Assembly: GCA_948099385.1 (NCBI GenBank)
Contig: CANUEZ040000204.1
Coordinates: forward strand, 868,001-932,000
DNA: 64,000 nt
DNA from: Fasciola hepatica
Lineage: Eukaryota > Platyhelminthes > Trematoda > Plagiorchiida > Fasciolidae
Direction of reading: 5' to 3'
Under the pieces are notes generated by a model. That model ran no database searches and was not told the origin of the DNA. It worked only from the letters and a program-made list of their open reading frames with translations. Below are positions 53,356 to 64,000 of the stretch, one piece after another. Numbering within the stretch: the stretch's first letter is position 1; each line of letters opens with the position of its first letter. Position numbers and translations under genes: made by a program.

Positions 53356-56300
53356 TTGAACGCTCAACTGAGCATTGAAATCCATGGAAGCACTGTACAG
53401 CTGTTTCATCCTCTAAGGGACTCGACTCATCAGCAGTGCACATCGACCGAGCCCCCACGGGCACTCCAACAACTGGTGAACCATTGTGAATCGAACAACT
53501 TAACAACACAAGGCTATCCGGGATGGCTATCAACGCTTTGTTCAACATCTACACTACATGATATAGCACCCTTCCCAAACTCGCTTTAAATTTGAATGGT
53601 AAGAACCAGCTTCGCGCACACCGATCGACTCCTATGATGGATGAATTCTCTGTAGGGGCCTAAGTACAACCAACGCATTCCCAAATGAACAACCTACACA
53701 GCTTGCTTACCATGCATGCAATTGATTAGTAGTACGAGATTAGATCAGATTAGATTAGATTTGTATAATATGATTGATCTTGCAGCTTGAACGCTCAACT
53801 GTGCATTGAAATCCATGGAAGCACTGTACAGCTGTTTCATCCTCTAAGGGACTCGACTCATCAGCAGTGCACATCCACCGAGGCCCCACGGACACTCCAA
53901 CAACCGGTGAACCATTGTGAATCGAACAACTTAACAACACAAGGCTATCCGGGATGGCTCTAAACGCTTTGTTCAACATCTACACTACATGATATAGCAC
54001 CCTTCCCAAACTCGCTTTAAATTTGAATGGTAAGAACCAGCTTCGCGCACACCGATCGACTCCTATGATGGATGACTTCTCTGTAGGGGCCTAAGTACAA
54101 CCAACGCATTCCCAAATGAACAACCTACACAGCTTCCTTACTATGCATGCAATTGATTAGTAGTACGAGATTAGATTAGATTAGGTTAGATTTGTATAAT
54201 ATGATTGATCATGCAGCTTGAACGCTCAACTGAGCATTGAAATCCATGGAAGCACTGTACAGCTGTTTCATCCTCTTAGGGACTCGACTCATCAGCAGTG
54301 CACATCGACCGAGCCCCCCACGGACACTCCAACAACCGGTGAACCATTGTGAATCGAACAACTTAACAACACAAGGCTATCCGGGATGGCTCTCAACGCT
54401 TTGTTCAACATCTACACTAGATGATATAGCACCCTTCCCAAACTCGCTTCAAATTTGAATGGTAAGAACCAGCTTCGCGCACACCGATCGACTCCTATGA
54501 TGGATGAATTCTCTGTAGGGGCCTAAGTACAACCAACGCATTCACAAATGAACAACCTACACAGCTTCCTTACTATGCATGCAATTGATTAGTAGTACGA
54601 GATTAGATCAGATTAGATTAGATTTGTATAATATGATTGATCATGCAACTTGAACGCTCAACTGAGCATTGAAATCCATGGAAGCACTGTACAGCTGTTT
54701 CATCCTCTAAGGGACTCGACTCATCAGCAGTGCACATCGACCGAGCCCCCACGGGCACTCCAACAACTGGTGAACCATTGTGAATCGAACAACTTAACAA
54801 CACAAGGCTATCCCGGATGGCTCTCAACGCTTTGTTCAACATCTACACTACATGATATAGCACCCTTCCCAAACTCGCTTCAAATTTGAATGGTAAGAAC
54901 CAGCTTCGCGCACACCGATCGACTCCTATGATGGATGACTTCTCTGTAGGGGCCTAAGTACAACCAACGCATTCCCAAATGAACAACCTACACAGCTTCC
55001 TTACTATGCATGCAATTGATTAGTAGTACGAGATTAGATCAGATTAGATTAGATTTGTATAATATGATTGATCATGCAGCTTGAACGCTCAACTGAGCAT
55101 TGAAATCCATGGAAGCACTGTACAGCTGTTTCATCCTCTTAGGGACTCGACTCATCAGCAGTGCACATCGACCGAGCCCCCCACGGACACTCCAACAACC
55201 GGTGAACCATTGTGAATCGAACAACTTAACAACACAAGGCTATCCGGGATGGCTCTCAACGCTTTGTTCAACATCTACACTACATGATATAGCACCCTTC
55301 CCAAACTCGCTTCAAATTTGAATGGTAAGAACCAGCTTCGCGCACACCGATCGACTCCTATGATGGATGACTTCTCTGTAGGGGCCTAAGTACAACCAAC
55401 GCATTCCCAAATGAACAACCTACACAGCTTCCTTACTATGCATGCAATTGATTAGTACTACGAGATTAGATTAGATTAGATTAGATTTGTATAATATGAT
55501 TGATCATGCAGCTTGAACGCTCAACTGAGCATTGAAATCCATGGAAGCACTGTACAGCTGTTTCATCCTCTGAGGGACTCGACTCATCAGCAGTGCACAT
55601 CGACCGAGCAACCACGGACACTCCAACAACCGCTGAACCATTGTGAATCGAACAACTTAACAACACAAGGCTATCCGGGATGGCTATCAACGCTTTGTTC
55701 AACATCTACACTACATGATATAGCACCCTTCCCAAACTCGCTTCAAATTTGAATGGTAAGAACCAGCTTCGCGCACACCGATCGACTCCTATGATGGATG
55801 AATTCTCTGTAAGGGCCTAAGTACAACCAACGCATTCACAAATGAACAACCTACACAGCTTCCTTACTATGCATGCAATTGATTAGTAGTACGAGATTAG
55901 ATCAGATTAGATTAGATTTGTATAATATGATTGATCATGCAGCTTGAACGCTCAACTGAGCATTGAAATCCATGGAAGCACTGTACAGCTGTTTCATCCT
56001 CTTAGGGACTCGACTCATCAGCAGTGCACATCGACCGAGCCCCCACGGGCACTCCAACAACTGGTGAACCATTGTGAATCGAACAACTTAACAACACAAG
56101 GCTATCCGGGATGGCTATCAACGCTTTGTTCAACATCTACACTACATGATATAGCACCCTTCCCAAACTCGCTTTAAATTTGAATGGTAAGAACCAGCTT
56201 CGCGCACACCGATCGACTCCTATGATGGATGAATTCTCTGTAGGGGCCTAAGTACAACCAACGCATTCCCAAATGAACAACCTACACAGCTTGCTTACCA

Positions 56301-58105
56301 TGCATGCAATTGATTAGTAGTACGAGATTAGATCAGATTAGATTAGATTTGTATAATATGATTGATCTTGCAGCTTGAACGCTCAACTGTGCATTGAAAT
56401 CCATGGAAGCACTGTACAGCTGTTTCATCCTCTAAGGGACTCGACTCATCAGCAGTGCACATCCACCGAGGCCCCACGGACACTCCAACAACCGGTGAAC
56501 CATTGTGAATCGAACAACTTAACAACACAAGGCTATCCGGGATGGCTCTAAACGCTTTGTTCAACATCTACACTACATGATATAGCACCCTTCCCAAACT
56601 CGCTTTAAATTTGAATGGTAAGAACCAGCTTCGCGCACACCGATCGACTCCTATGATGGATGACTTCTCTGTAGGGGCCTAAGTACAACCAACGCATTCC
56701 CAAATGAACAACCTACACAGCTTCCTTACTATGCATGCAATTGATTAGTAGTACGAGATTAGATTAGATTAGGTTAGATTTGTATAATATGATTGATCAT
56801 GCAGCTTGAACGCTCAACTGAGCATTGAAATCCATGGAAGCACTGTACAGCTGTTTCATCCTCTTAGGGACTCGACTCATCAGCAGTGCACATCGACCGA
56901 GCCCCCCACGGACACTCCAACAACCGGTGAACCATTGTGAATCGAACAACTTAACAACACAAGGCTATCCGGGATGGCTCTCAACGCTTTGTTCAACATC
57001 TACACTAGATGATATAGCACCCTTCCCAAACTCGCTTCAAATTTGAATGGTAAGAACCAGCTTCGCGCACACCGATCGACTCCTATGATGGATGAATTCT
57101 CTGTAGGGGCCTAAGTACAACCAACGCATTCACAAATGAACAACCTACACAGCTTCCTTACTATGCATGCAATTGATTAGTAGTACGAGATTAGATCAGA
57201 TTAGATTAGATTTGTATAATATGATTGATCATGCAACTTGAACGCTCAACTGAGCATTGAAATCCATGGAAGCACTGTACAGCTGTTTCATCCTCTAAGG
57301 GACTCGACTCATCAGCAGTGCACATCGACCGAGCCCCCACGGGCACTCCAACAACTGGTGAACCATTGTGAATCGAACAACTTAACAACACAAGGCTATC
57401 CCGGATGGCTCTCAACGCTTTGTTCAACATCTACACTACATGATATAGCACCCTTCCCAAACTCGCTTCAAATTTGAATGGTAAGAACCAGCTTCGCGCA
57501 CACCGATCGACTCCTATGATGGATGACTTCTCTGTAGGGGCCTAAGTACAACCAACGCATTCCCAAATGAACAACCTACACAGCTTCCTTACTATGCATG
57601 CAATTGATTAGTAGTACGAGATTAGATCAGATTAGATTAGATTTGTATAATATGATTGATCATGCAGCTTGAACGCTCAACTGAGCATTGAAATCCATGG
57701 AAGCACTGTACAGCTGTTTCATCCTCTTAGGGACTCGACTCATCAGCAGTGCACATCGACCGAGCCCCCCACGGACACTCCAACAACCGGTGAACCATTG
57801 TGAATCGAACAACTTAACAACACAAGGCTATCCGGGATGGCTCTCAACGCTTTGTTCAACATCTACACTACATGATATAGCACCCTTCCCAAACTCGCTT
57901 CAAATTTGAATGGTAAGAACCAGCTTCGCGCACACCGATCGACTCCTATGATGGATGACTTCTCTGTAGGGGCCTAAGTACAACCAACGCATTCCCAAAT
58001 GAACAACCTACACAGCTTCCTTACTATGCATGCAATTGATTAGTAGTACGAGATTACATCAGATTAGATTAGATTAGATTTGTATAATATGATTGATCAT
58101 GCAAC
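52925..58105. repeat. Hexamer higher-order repeat, two almost identical 2,588-bp copies (M123-M128, M129-M134)
   Basis: Copy 1 starts: 52,925, 53,356, 53,787, 54,218, 54,650, 55,081. Copy 2 starts: 55,513, 55,944, 56,375, 56,806, 57,238, 57,669. Every private marker is in phase: AACCGCTGAACC in the first; AACAACTGGTG and GCTTGCTTACCATG in the second; GATCTTGCAGC, CTGTGCATTG and CATCCACCGAGG in the third; TTAGGTTAG before and CACTAGATG within the fourth; TATCCCGGATGG in the fifth; AGCCCCCCACGG (extra C) in the fourth and sixth. I found only two substitutions (AGCCACC/AGCAACC at about 53,021/55,609; CTCTAAGG/CTCTTAGG at about 53,412/56,000) before the copies part near the end of the sixth monomer. 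Confidence 0.92.
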
Positions 58106-59841
58106 TTGAACGCTCAACTGAGCATTGAAATCCATGGAAGCACTGTACAGCTGTTTCATCCTCTAAGGGACTCGACTCATCAGCAGTGCACATCGACCGA
58201 GCCCCCACGCTCACTCCAACAACCGGTGAACCCTTGTGAATCGAACAACTTAACAACACAAGGCTATCCGGGATGGCTATCAACGCTTTGTTCAACATCT
58301 ACACTACATGATATAGCACCCTTCCCAAACTCGCTTCAAATTTGAATGGTAAGAACCAGCTTCGCGCACACCGATCGACTCCTATGATGGATGACTTCTC
58401 TGTAGGGGCCTAAGTACAACCAACGCATTCCCAAATGAACAACCTACACAGCTTCCTTACTATGCATGCAATTGATTAGTAGTACGAGATGAGTTCAAAT
58501 TAGATTAGATTTGTATAATATGATCGATCATGCAGCTTGAACGCTCAACTGAGCATTGAAATCCATGGAAGCACTGTACAGCTGTTTCATCCTCTTAGGG
58601 ACTCGACTCATCAGCAGTGCACATCGACCGAGCCCCCACGGACACTCCAACAACCGGTCAACCATTTTGAATGGATCAAATTAACAACACAAGGCTATCC
58701 GGGATGGCTATCAACGCTTTGTTCAACATCTACACTACATGATATAGCACCCTTCCCAAACTCGCTTCAAATTTGAATGGTAAGAACCAGCTTCGCGCAC
58801 ACCGATCGACTCCTATGATGGATGACTTCTCTGTAGGGGCCTAAGTACAACCAACGCATTCCCAAATGAACAACCTACACAGCTTCCTTACTATGCATGC
58901 AATTGATTAGTAGTACGAGATTACATCAGATTAGATTAGATTAGATTTGTATAATATGATTGATCATGCAACTTGAACGCTCAACTGAGCATTGAAATCC
59001 ATGGAAGCACTGTACAGCTGTTTCATCCTCTAAGGGACTCGACTCATCAGCAGTGCACATCGACCGAGCCCCCACGCTCACTCCAACAACCGGTGAACCC
59101 TTGTGAATCGAACAACTTAACAACACAAGGCTATCCGGGATGGCTATCAACGCTTTGTTCAACATCTACACTACATGATATAGCACCTCTTCCGAAACTT
59201 GCTTCAAATTTGAATGGTAAGAACCAGCTTCGCGCACACCGATCGACTCCTATGATGGATGACTTCTCTGTAGGGGCCTAAGTACAACCAACGCATTCCC
59301 AAATGAACAACCTACACAGCTTCCTTACTATGCATGCAATTGATTAGTAGTACGAGATGAGTTCAAATTAGATTAGATTTGTATAATATGATCGATCATG
59401 CAGCTTGAACGCTCAACTGAGCATTGAAATCCATGGAAGCACTGTACAGCTGTTTCATCCTCTTAGGGACTCGACTCATCAGCAGTGCACATCGACCGAG
59501 CCCCCCACGGACACTCCAACAACCGGTGAACCATTGTGAATCGAACAACTTAACAACACAAGGCTATCCGGGATGGCTCTCAACGCTTTGTTCAACATCT
59601 ACACTACATGATATAGCACCCTTCCCAAACTCGCTTCAAATTTGAATGGTAAGAACCAGCTTCGCGCACACCGATCGACTCCTATGATGGATGACTTCTC
59701 TGTAGGGGCCTAAGTACAACCAACGCATTCCCAAATGAACAACCTACACAGCTTCCTTACTATGCATGCAATTGATTAGTAGTACGAGATTACATCAGAT
59801 TAGATTAGATTAGATTTGTATAATATGATTGATCATGCAAC
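58106..59841. repeat. Dimer higher-order repeat, two copies (M135-M136, M137-M138), second copy mosaic
   Basis: Starts 58,106 and 58,973 (offset 867 bp) share CCCACGCTCACTCC and GAACCCTTGTG and follow a GATTACATCAG tract. Starts 58,537 and 59,405 both follow GATGAGTTCAAATT and ATGATCGATC. The second copy differs. M137 gains CACCTCTTCCGAAACTTGC (one extra base, about 59,187). M138 has the AGCCCCCCACGG box and common two-state block instead of GGTCAACCATTTTGAATGG of M136. M139 (59,842) is also preceded by the GATTACATCAG tract, so a third dimer begins there. Confidence 0.84.
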
Positions 59842-62800
59842 TTGAACGCTCAACTGAGCATTGAAATCCATGGAAGCACTGTACAGCTGTTTCATCCTCT
59901 AAGGGACTCGACTCATCAGCAGTGCACATCGACCGAGCCACCACGGACACGCCAACAACCGGTGAACCATTGTGAATCGAACAACTTAACAACACAAGGC
60001 TATCCGGGATGGCTATCAACGTTTTGTTCAACATCTACACTACATGATATTGCACCCTTCCAAAACTTGCTTCAAATTTGAATGGTAAGAACCAGATTCG
60101 CGCACACCGATCGACTCCTATGATGGATGACTTCTCTGTAGGGGCCTAAGTACAACCAACGCATTCACAAATGAACAACCTACACAGCTTCCTTACTATG
60201 CATGCAATTGATTAGTAGTACGAGATTAGATTAGATTAGATTAGATTTGTATAATATGATTGATCATGCAGCTTGAACGCTCAACTGAGCATTGAAATCC
60301 ATGGAAGCACTGTACAGCTGTTTCATCCTCTAAGGGACTCGACTCATCAGCAGTGCACATCGACCGAGCAACCACGGGCACTCCAACAACCGGTGAACCA
60401 TTGTGAATCGAACAACTTAACAACACAAAGCTATCCGGGATGGCTATCAACGCTTTGTTCAACATCTACACTACATGATATAGCACCCTTCCCAAACTCG
60501 CTTCAAATTTGAATGGTAAGAACCAGCTTCGCGCACACCGATCGACTCCTATGATGGATGACTTCTCTGTAGGGGCCTAAGTACAACCAACGCATTCCCA
60601 AATGAACAACCTACACAGCTTCCTTACTATGCATGCAATTGATTAGTAGTACGAGATTAGATTAGATTAGATTAGATTAGATTTGTATAATATGATTGAT
60701 CATGCAGCTTGAACGCTCAACTGAGCATTGAAATCCATGGAAGCACTGTACAGCTGTTTCATTCTCTAAGGGACTCGACTCATCAGCAGTGCACATCGAC
60801 CGAGCCCCCACGGGCACTCCAACAACCGGTGAACCATTGTGAATCGAACAACTTAACAACACAAGGCTATCCGGGATGGCTCTCAACGCTTTGTTCAACA
60901 TCTACACTACATGATATAGCACCCTTCCCAAACTCGCTTCAAATTTGAATGGTAAGAACCAGCTTCGCGCACACCGATCCACTCCTATGATGGATGACTT
61001 CTCTGTAGGGGCCTAAGTACAACCAACGCATTCACAAATGAACAACCTACACAGCTTCCTTACTATGCATGCAATTGATTAGTAGTACGAGATTAGATTA
61101 GATTAGATTAGATTTGTATAATATGATTGATCATGCAGCTTGAACGCTCAACTGAGCATTGAAATCCATGGAAGCACTGTACAGCTGTTTCATCCTCTAA
61201 GGGACTCGACTCATCAGCAGTGCACATCGACCGAGCCCCCACGGGCACTCCAACAACCGGTGAACCATTGTGAATCGAACAACTTAACAACACAAGGCTA
61301 TCCGGGATGGCTATCAACGCTTTGTTCAACATCTACACTACATGATATAGCACCTCTTCCGAAACTTGCTTCAAATTTGAATGGTAAGAACCAGCTTCGC
61401 GCACACCGATCGACTCCTATGATGGATGACTTCTCTGTAGGGGCCTAAGTACAACCAACGCATTCCCAAATGAACAACCTACACAGCTTCCTTACTATGC
61501 ATGCAATTGATTAGTAGTACGAGATGAGTTCAAATTAGATTAGATTTGTATAATATGATCGATCATGCAGCTTGAACGCTCAACTGAGCATTGAAATCCA
61601 TGGAAGCACTGTACAGCTGTTTCATCCTCTTAGGGACTCGACTCATCAGCAGTGCACATCGACCGAGCCCCCACGGACACTCCAACAACCGGTCAACCAT
61701 TTTGAATGGATCAAATTAACAACACAAGGCTATCCGGGATGGCTATCAACGCTTTGTTCAACATCTACACTACATGATATAGCACCCTTCCCAAACTTGC
61801 TTCAAACTTGAATGGTAAGAACCAGCTTCGCGCACACCGATCGACTCCTATGATGGATGACTTCTCTGTAGGGGCCTAAGTACAACCAACGCATTCCCAA
61901 ATGAACAACTTACACAGCTTCCTTACTATGCATGCAATTGATTAGTAGTACGAGATTAGATCAGATTAGATTAGATTTGTATAATATGATTGATCATGCA
62001 ACTTGAACGCTCAACTGAGCATTGAAATCCATGGAAGCACTGTACAGCTGTTTCATCCTCTAAGGGACTCGACTCATCAGCAGTGCACATCGACCGAGCC
62101 ACCACGGACACCCCAACAACCGGTGAACCATTGTGAATCGAACAACTTAACAACACAAGGCTATCCGGGATGGCTATCAACGTTTTGTTCAACATCTACA
62201 CTACATGATATTGCACCCTTCCAAAACTTGCTTCAAATTTGAATGGTAAGAACCAGATTCGCGCACACCGATCGACTCCTATGATGGATGACTTCTCTGT
62301 AGGGGCCTAAGTACAACCAACGCATTCACAAATGAACAACCTACACAGCTTCCTTACTATGCATGCAATTGATTAGTAGTACGAGATTAGATTAGATTAG
62401 ATTAGATTTGTATAATATGATTGATCATGCAGCTTGAACGCTCAACTGAGCATTGAAATCCATGGAAGCACTGTACAGCTGTTTCATCCTCTAAGGGACT
62501 CGACTCATCAGCAGTGCACATCGACCGAGCAACCACGGGCACTCCAACAACCGGTGAACCATTGTGAATCGAACAACTTAACAACACAAAGCTATCCGGG
62601 ATGGCTCTCAACGCTTTGTTCAACATCTACACTACATGATATAGCACCCTTCCCAAACTCGCTTTAAATTTGAATGGTAAGAACCAGCTTCGCGAACACA
62701 GATCGACTCCTATGATGGATGACTTCTCTGTAGGGGCCTAAGTACAACCAACGCATTCCCAAATGAACAACCTACACAGCTTCCTTACTATGCATGCAAT

Positions 62801-62869
62801 TGATTAGTAGTACGAGATTAGATTAGATTAGATTAGATTAGATTTGTATAATATGATTGATCATGCAGC
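59842..62869. repeat. Pentamer-spaced mosaic duplication (M139-M143, M144-M145)
   Basis: Monomers at 59,842 and 62,003 (offset 2,161 bp) share AACGTTTTG, GATATTGCACCC, CCAAAACTTGC and CCAGATTCGCG, with CACGGACACGCC in one and CACGGACACCCC in the other. Those at 60,273 and 62,434 share ACACAAAGCTATCC. The right half of 61,140 matches the right half of 58,973 (CACCTCTTCCGAAACTTGC), while its left half is ordinary. 61,572 matches 58,537 (GGTCAACCATTTTGAATGG) rather than 59,405. 60,709 matches 48,601 in TTCATTCTCTAAGG. The block is a patchwork of dimer and pentamer exchanges. Confidence 0.82.
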
Positions 62870-63732
62870 TTGAACGCTCAACTGAGCATTGAAATCCATG
62901 GAAGCACTGTACAGCTGTTTCATCTTCTAAGGGACTCGACTCATCAGCAGTGCACGTCGACCGACAATTACACGGGCACTCCAACAACCGGTGAACCATT
63001 GTGAATCGAACAACTTAACAACACAAGGCTATCCGGGATGGCTCTCAACGCTTTGTTCAACATCTACAATACATGATATAGCACCCTTCCCAAACTCGCT
63101 TTAAATTTGAATGGTAAGAACCAGATTCGCGCACACCGATCGACTCCTATGATGGATGACTTCTCTGTAGGGGCCTTAGTACAACCAACGCATTCCCAAA
63201 TGAACAACCTACAAAGCTTCCTTACTATGCATGCAATTGATTAGTAGTACGAGATTAGATCAGATAAGATTAGATTTGTATAATATGATTGATCATGCAG
63301 CTTGAACGCTCAACTGAGCATTGAAATCCATGGAAGCACTGTACAGCTGTTTCATCCTCTAAGGGACTCGACTCATCAGCAGTGCACATCGACCGAGCCC
63401 CCACGGACACTCCAACAACCGGTGAACCATTGTGAATCGAACAACTTAACAACACAAGGCTATCCGGGATGGCTCTCAACGCTTTGTTCAACATCTACAC
63501 TACATGATATAGCACCCTTCCCAAACTCGCTTTAAATTTGAATGGTAAGAACCAGCTTCGCGCACACCGATCGACTCCTATGATGGATGACTTCTCTGTA
63601 GGGGCCTAAGTACAACCAACGCATTCCCAAATGAACAACCTACACAGCTTCCTTACTATGCATGCAATTGATTAGTAGTACGAGATTAGATTAGATTAGA
63701 TTAGATTTGTATAATATGATTGATCATGCAGC
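62870..63732. repeat. Monomers M146-M147
   Basis: M146 (62,870) has CATCTTCTAAGG and the rare CACGTCGACCGACAATTACAC box with one extra base (432-bp step), otherwise seen only at 49,468. It also has CCAGATTCGCG, GGCCTTAGTAC and CTACAAAGC. M147 (63,302) follows a GATCAGATAAGATTAG tract and has AGCCCCCACGGACA, but is otherwise close to the reference. Confidence 0.85.
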
Positions 63733-64000
63733 TTGAACGCTCAACTGAGCATTGAAATCCATGGAAGCACTGTACAGCTGTTTCATCCTCTTAGGGACTC
63801 GACTCATCAGCAGTGCACATCGATCGAGCCCCCACGGGCACTCGAACAACCGGTGAACCATTGTGAATCGAACAACTTAACAACACAAGGCTATCCGGGA
63901 TGGCTCTCAACGCTTTGTTCAACAACTACAATACATGATATAGCACCCTTACCAAACTCGCTTTAAATTTGAATGGTAAGAACCAGCTTCGCGCACACCG
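63733..64000. repeat. Partial monomer at right edge (M148)
   Basis: The first 268 bp of a further unit, ending inside CTTCGCGCACACCG. It has CTCTTAGGG, CATCGATCGAGCC, CACTCGAACAAC, AACAACTACAATAC and CCCTTACC. The array therefore continues to the right. Confidence 0.97.

Larger units (their letters stand above)
1..64000. repeat. Satellite DNA array, 431-bp monomer, about 148.5 copies, all head to tail
   Basis: Every landmark of the unit (TTGAACGCTC, CCATGGAAGCACTG, CTCCAACAACCGGTG, GGATGGCT, CCTATGATGGATGA, TATGCATGCAATTG, TTGTATAATATGATT) recurs in the same order about every 431 bp across the window, always in this orientation. Counting from TTGAACGCTC, complete monomers run from 290 to 63,732 (147 copies). 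Steps are mostly 431 bp; 436 bp where the pentanucleotide tract has one more unit, 426 bp where it has one fewer, and 430, 432, 435 or 437 bp where single-base indels occur; the only larger change is one 407-bp step. No foreign sequence longer than a few bases interrupts the array. Satellites of this kind are known from eukaryotic centromeric, pericentromeric and subtelomeric heterochromatin; which applies here cannot be told, because neither array edge is in the window. Confidence 0.99.

Noticed and set aside
58973..59281. Longer 102-codon plus-strand frame (also 61,140-61,448)
   Set aside because: A one-base insertion (CACCTCTTCC) shifts the same satellite frame past its usual stop. It is not a gene fusion and has no independent support.
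1..64000. CRISPR array or other prokaryotic repeat system
   Set aside because: The repeats are 431 bp and adjoin directly, with no short repeat/unique spacer alternation and no cas-like genes.
1..64000. rDNA, histone or other tandem gene cluster
   Set aside because: The unit is too short and contains no recognisable rRNA, 5S RNA, snRNA, tRNA or histone sequence.
1..64000. CENP-B box in the monomer
   Set aside because: I looked for the TTCG....A..CGGGA pattern on both strands of the unit and found no convincing match.

Overview
The whole 64,000-base window is one uninterrupted tandem array of satellite DNA. A unit of about 431 bp repeats head to tail in a single orientation from the first base to the last. 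I count 147 complete monomers (first start 290, last end 63,732; mean spacing about 431.6 bp), with a 289-bp partial monomer at the left edge and a 268-bp partial at the right. There is no unique flanking sequence, no inverted monomer, no transposon insertion and no RNA gene, and I accept no protein-coding gene. Short open frames recur on both strands simply because the same unit is copied; they are listed as rejected.

Organism: a megasatellite of this length and homogeneity, with multi-monomer higher-order repeats (HORs), indicates eukaryotic constitutive heterochromatin (centromeric, pericentromeric or subtelomeric). I do not recognise the family and cannot name the taxon. A consensus-like monomer (36,927-37,357) is about 44% GC, with more C than G on this strand (about 25.5% against 18.6%). 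It has about 16 CpG sites against about 20 expected, so CpG is only mildly depleted.

Monomer layout (position 1 = the T of TTGAACGCTC): a conserved block at 1-94; a hypervariable box at 95-112; a second two-state block at 136-163; a 12-bp palindrome at 230-241; a conserved block to about 380; a pentanucleotide tract (GATTA, usually 4 units) at 383-402; and an AT-rich tail to 431. Nearly all length variation comes from 5-bp steps in the pentanucleotide tract.

Array layout: 0.3-2.4 kb mixed monomers; 2.45-5.04 kb a doubled trimer; 6.77-10.65 kb a trimer present three times; 8.6-17.2 kb a 10-monomer (about 4.3 kb) segment duplicated in tandem with a chimeric junction monomer; 17.1-18.4 and 21.0-24.8 kb the most divergent, least homogenised monomers; 27.9-34.8 kb a pentamer family with phase slips; 34.8-50.8 kb mixed monomers with small local duplications; 50.8-53.4 kb a doubled trimer; 52.9-58.1 kb a doubled hexamer that is almost identical between copies; 58.1-63.3 kb dimer and pentamer mosaics. 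No single HOR dominates. The array looks like a patchwork of independent unequal exchanges of 1, 2, 3, 5, 6 and 10 monomers, with short conversion-like patches on top.

Monomer numbers (M1 = start 290) are my own labels, counted from the left. All comparisons were made by eye.
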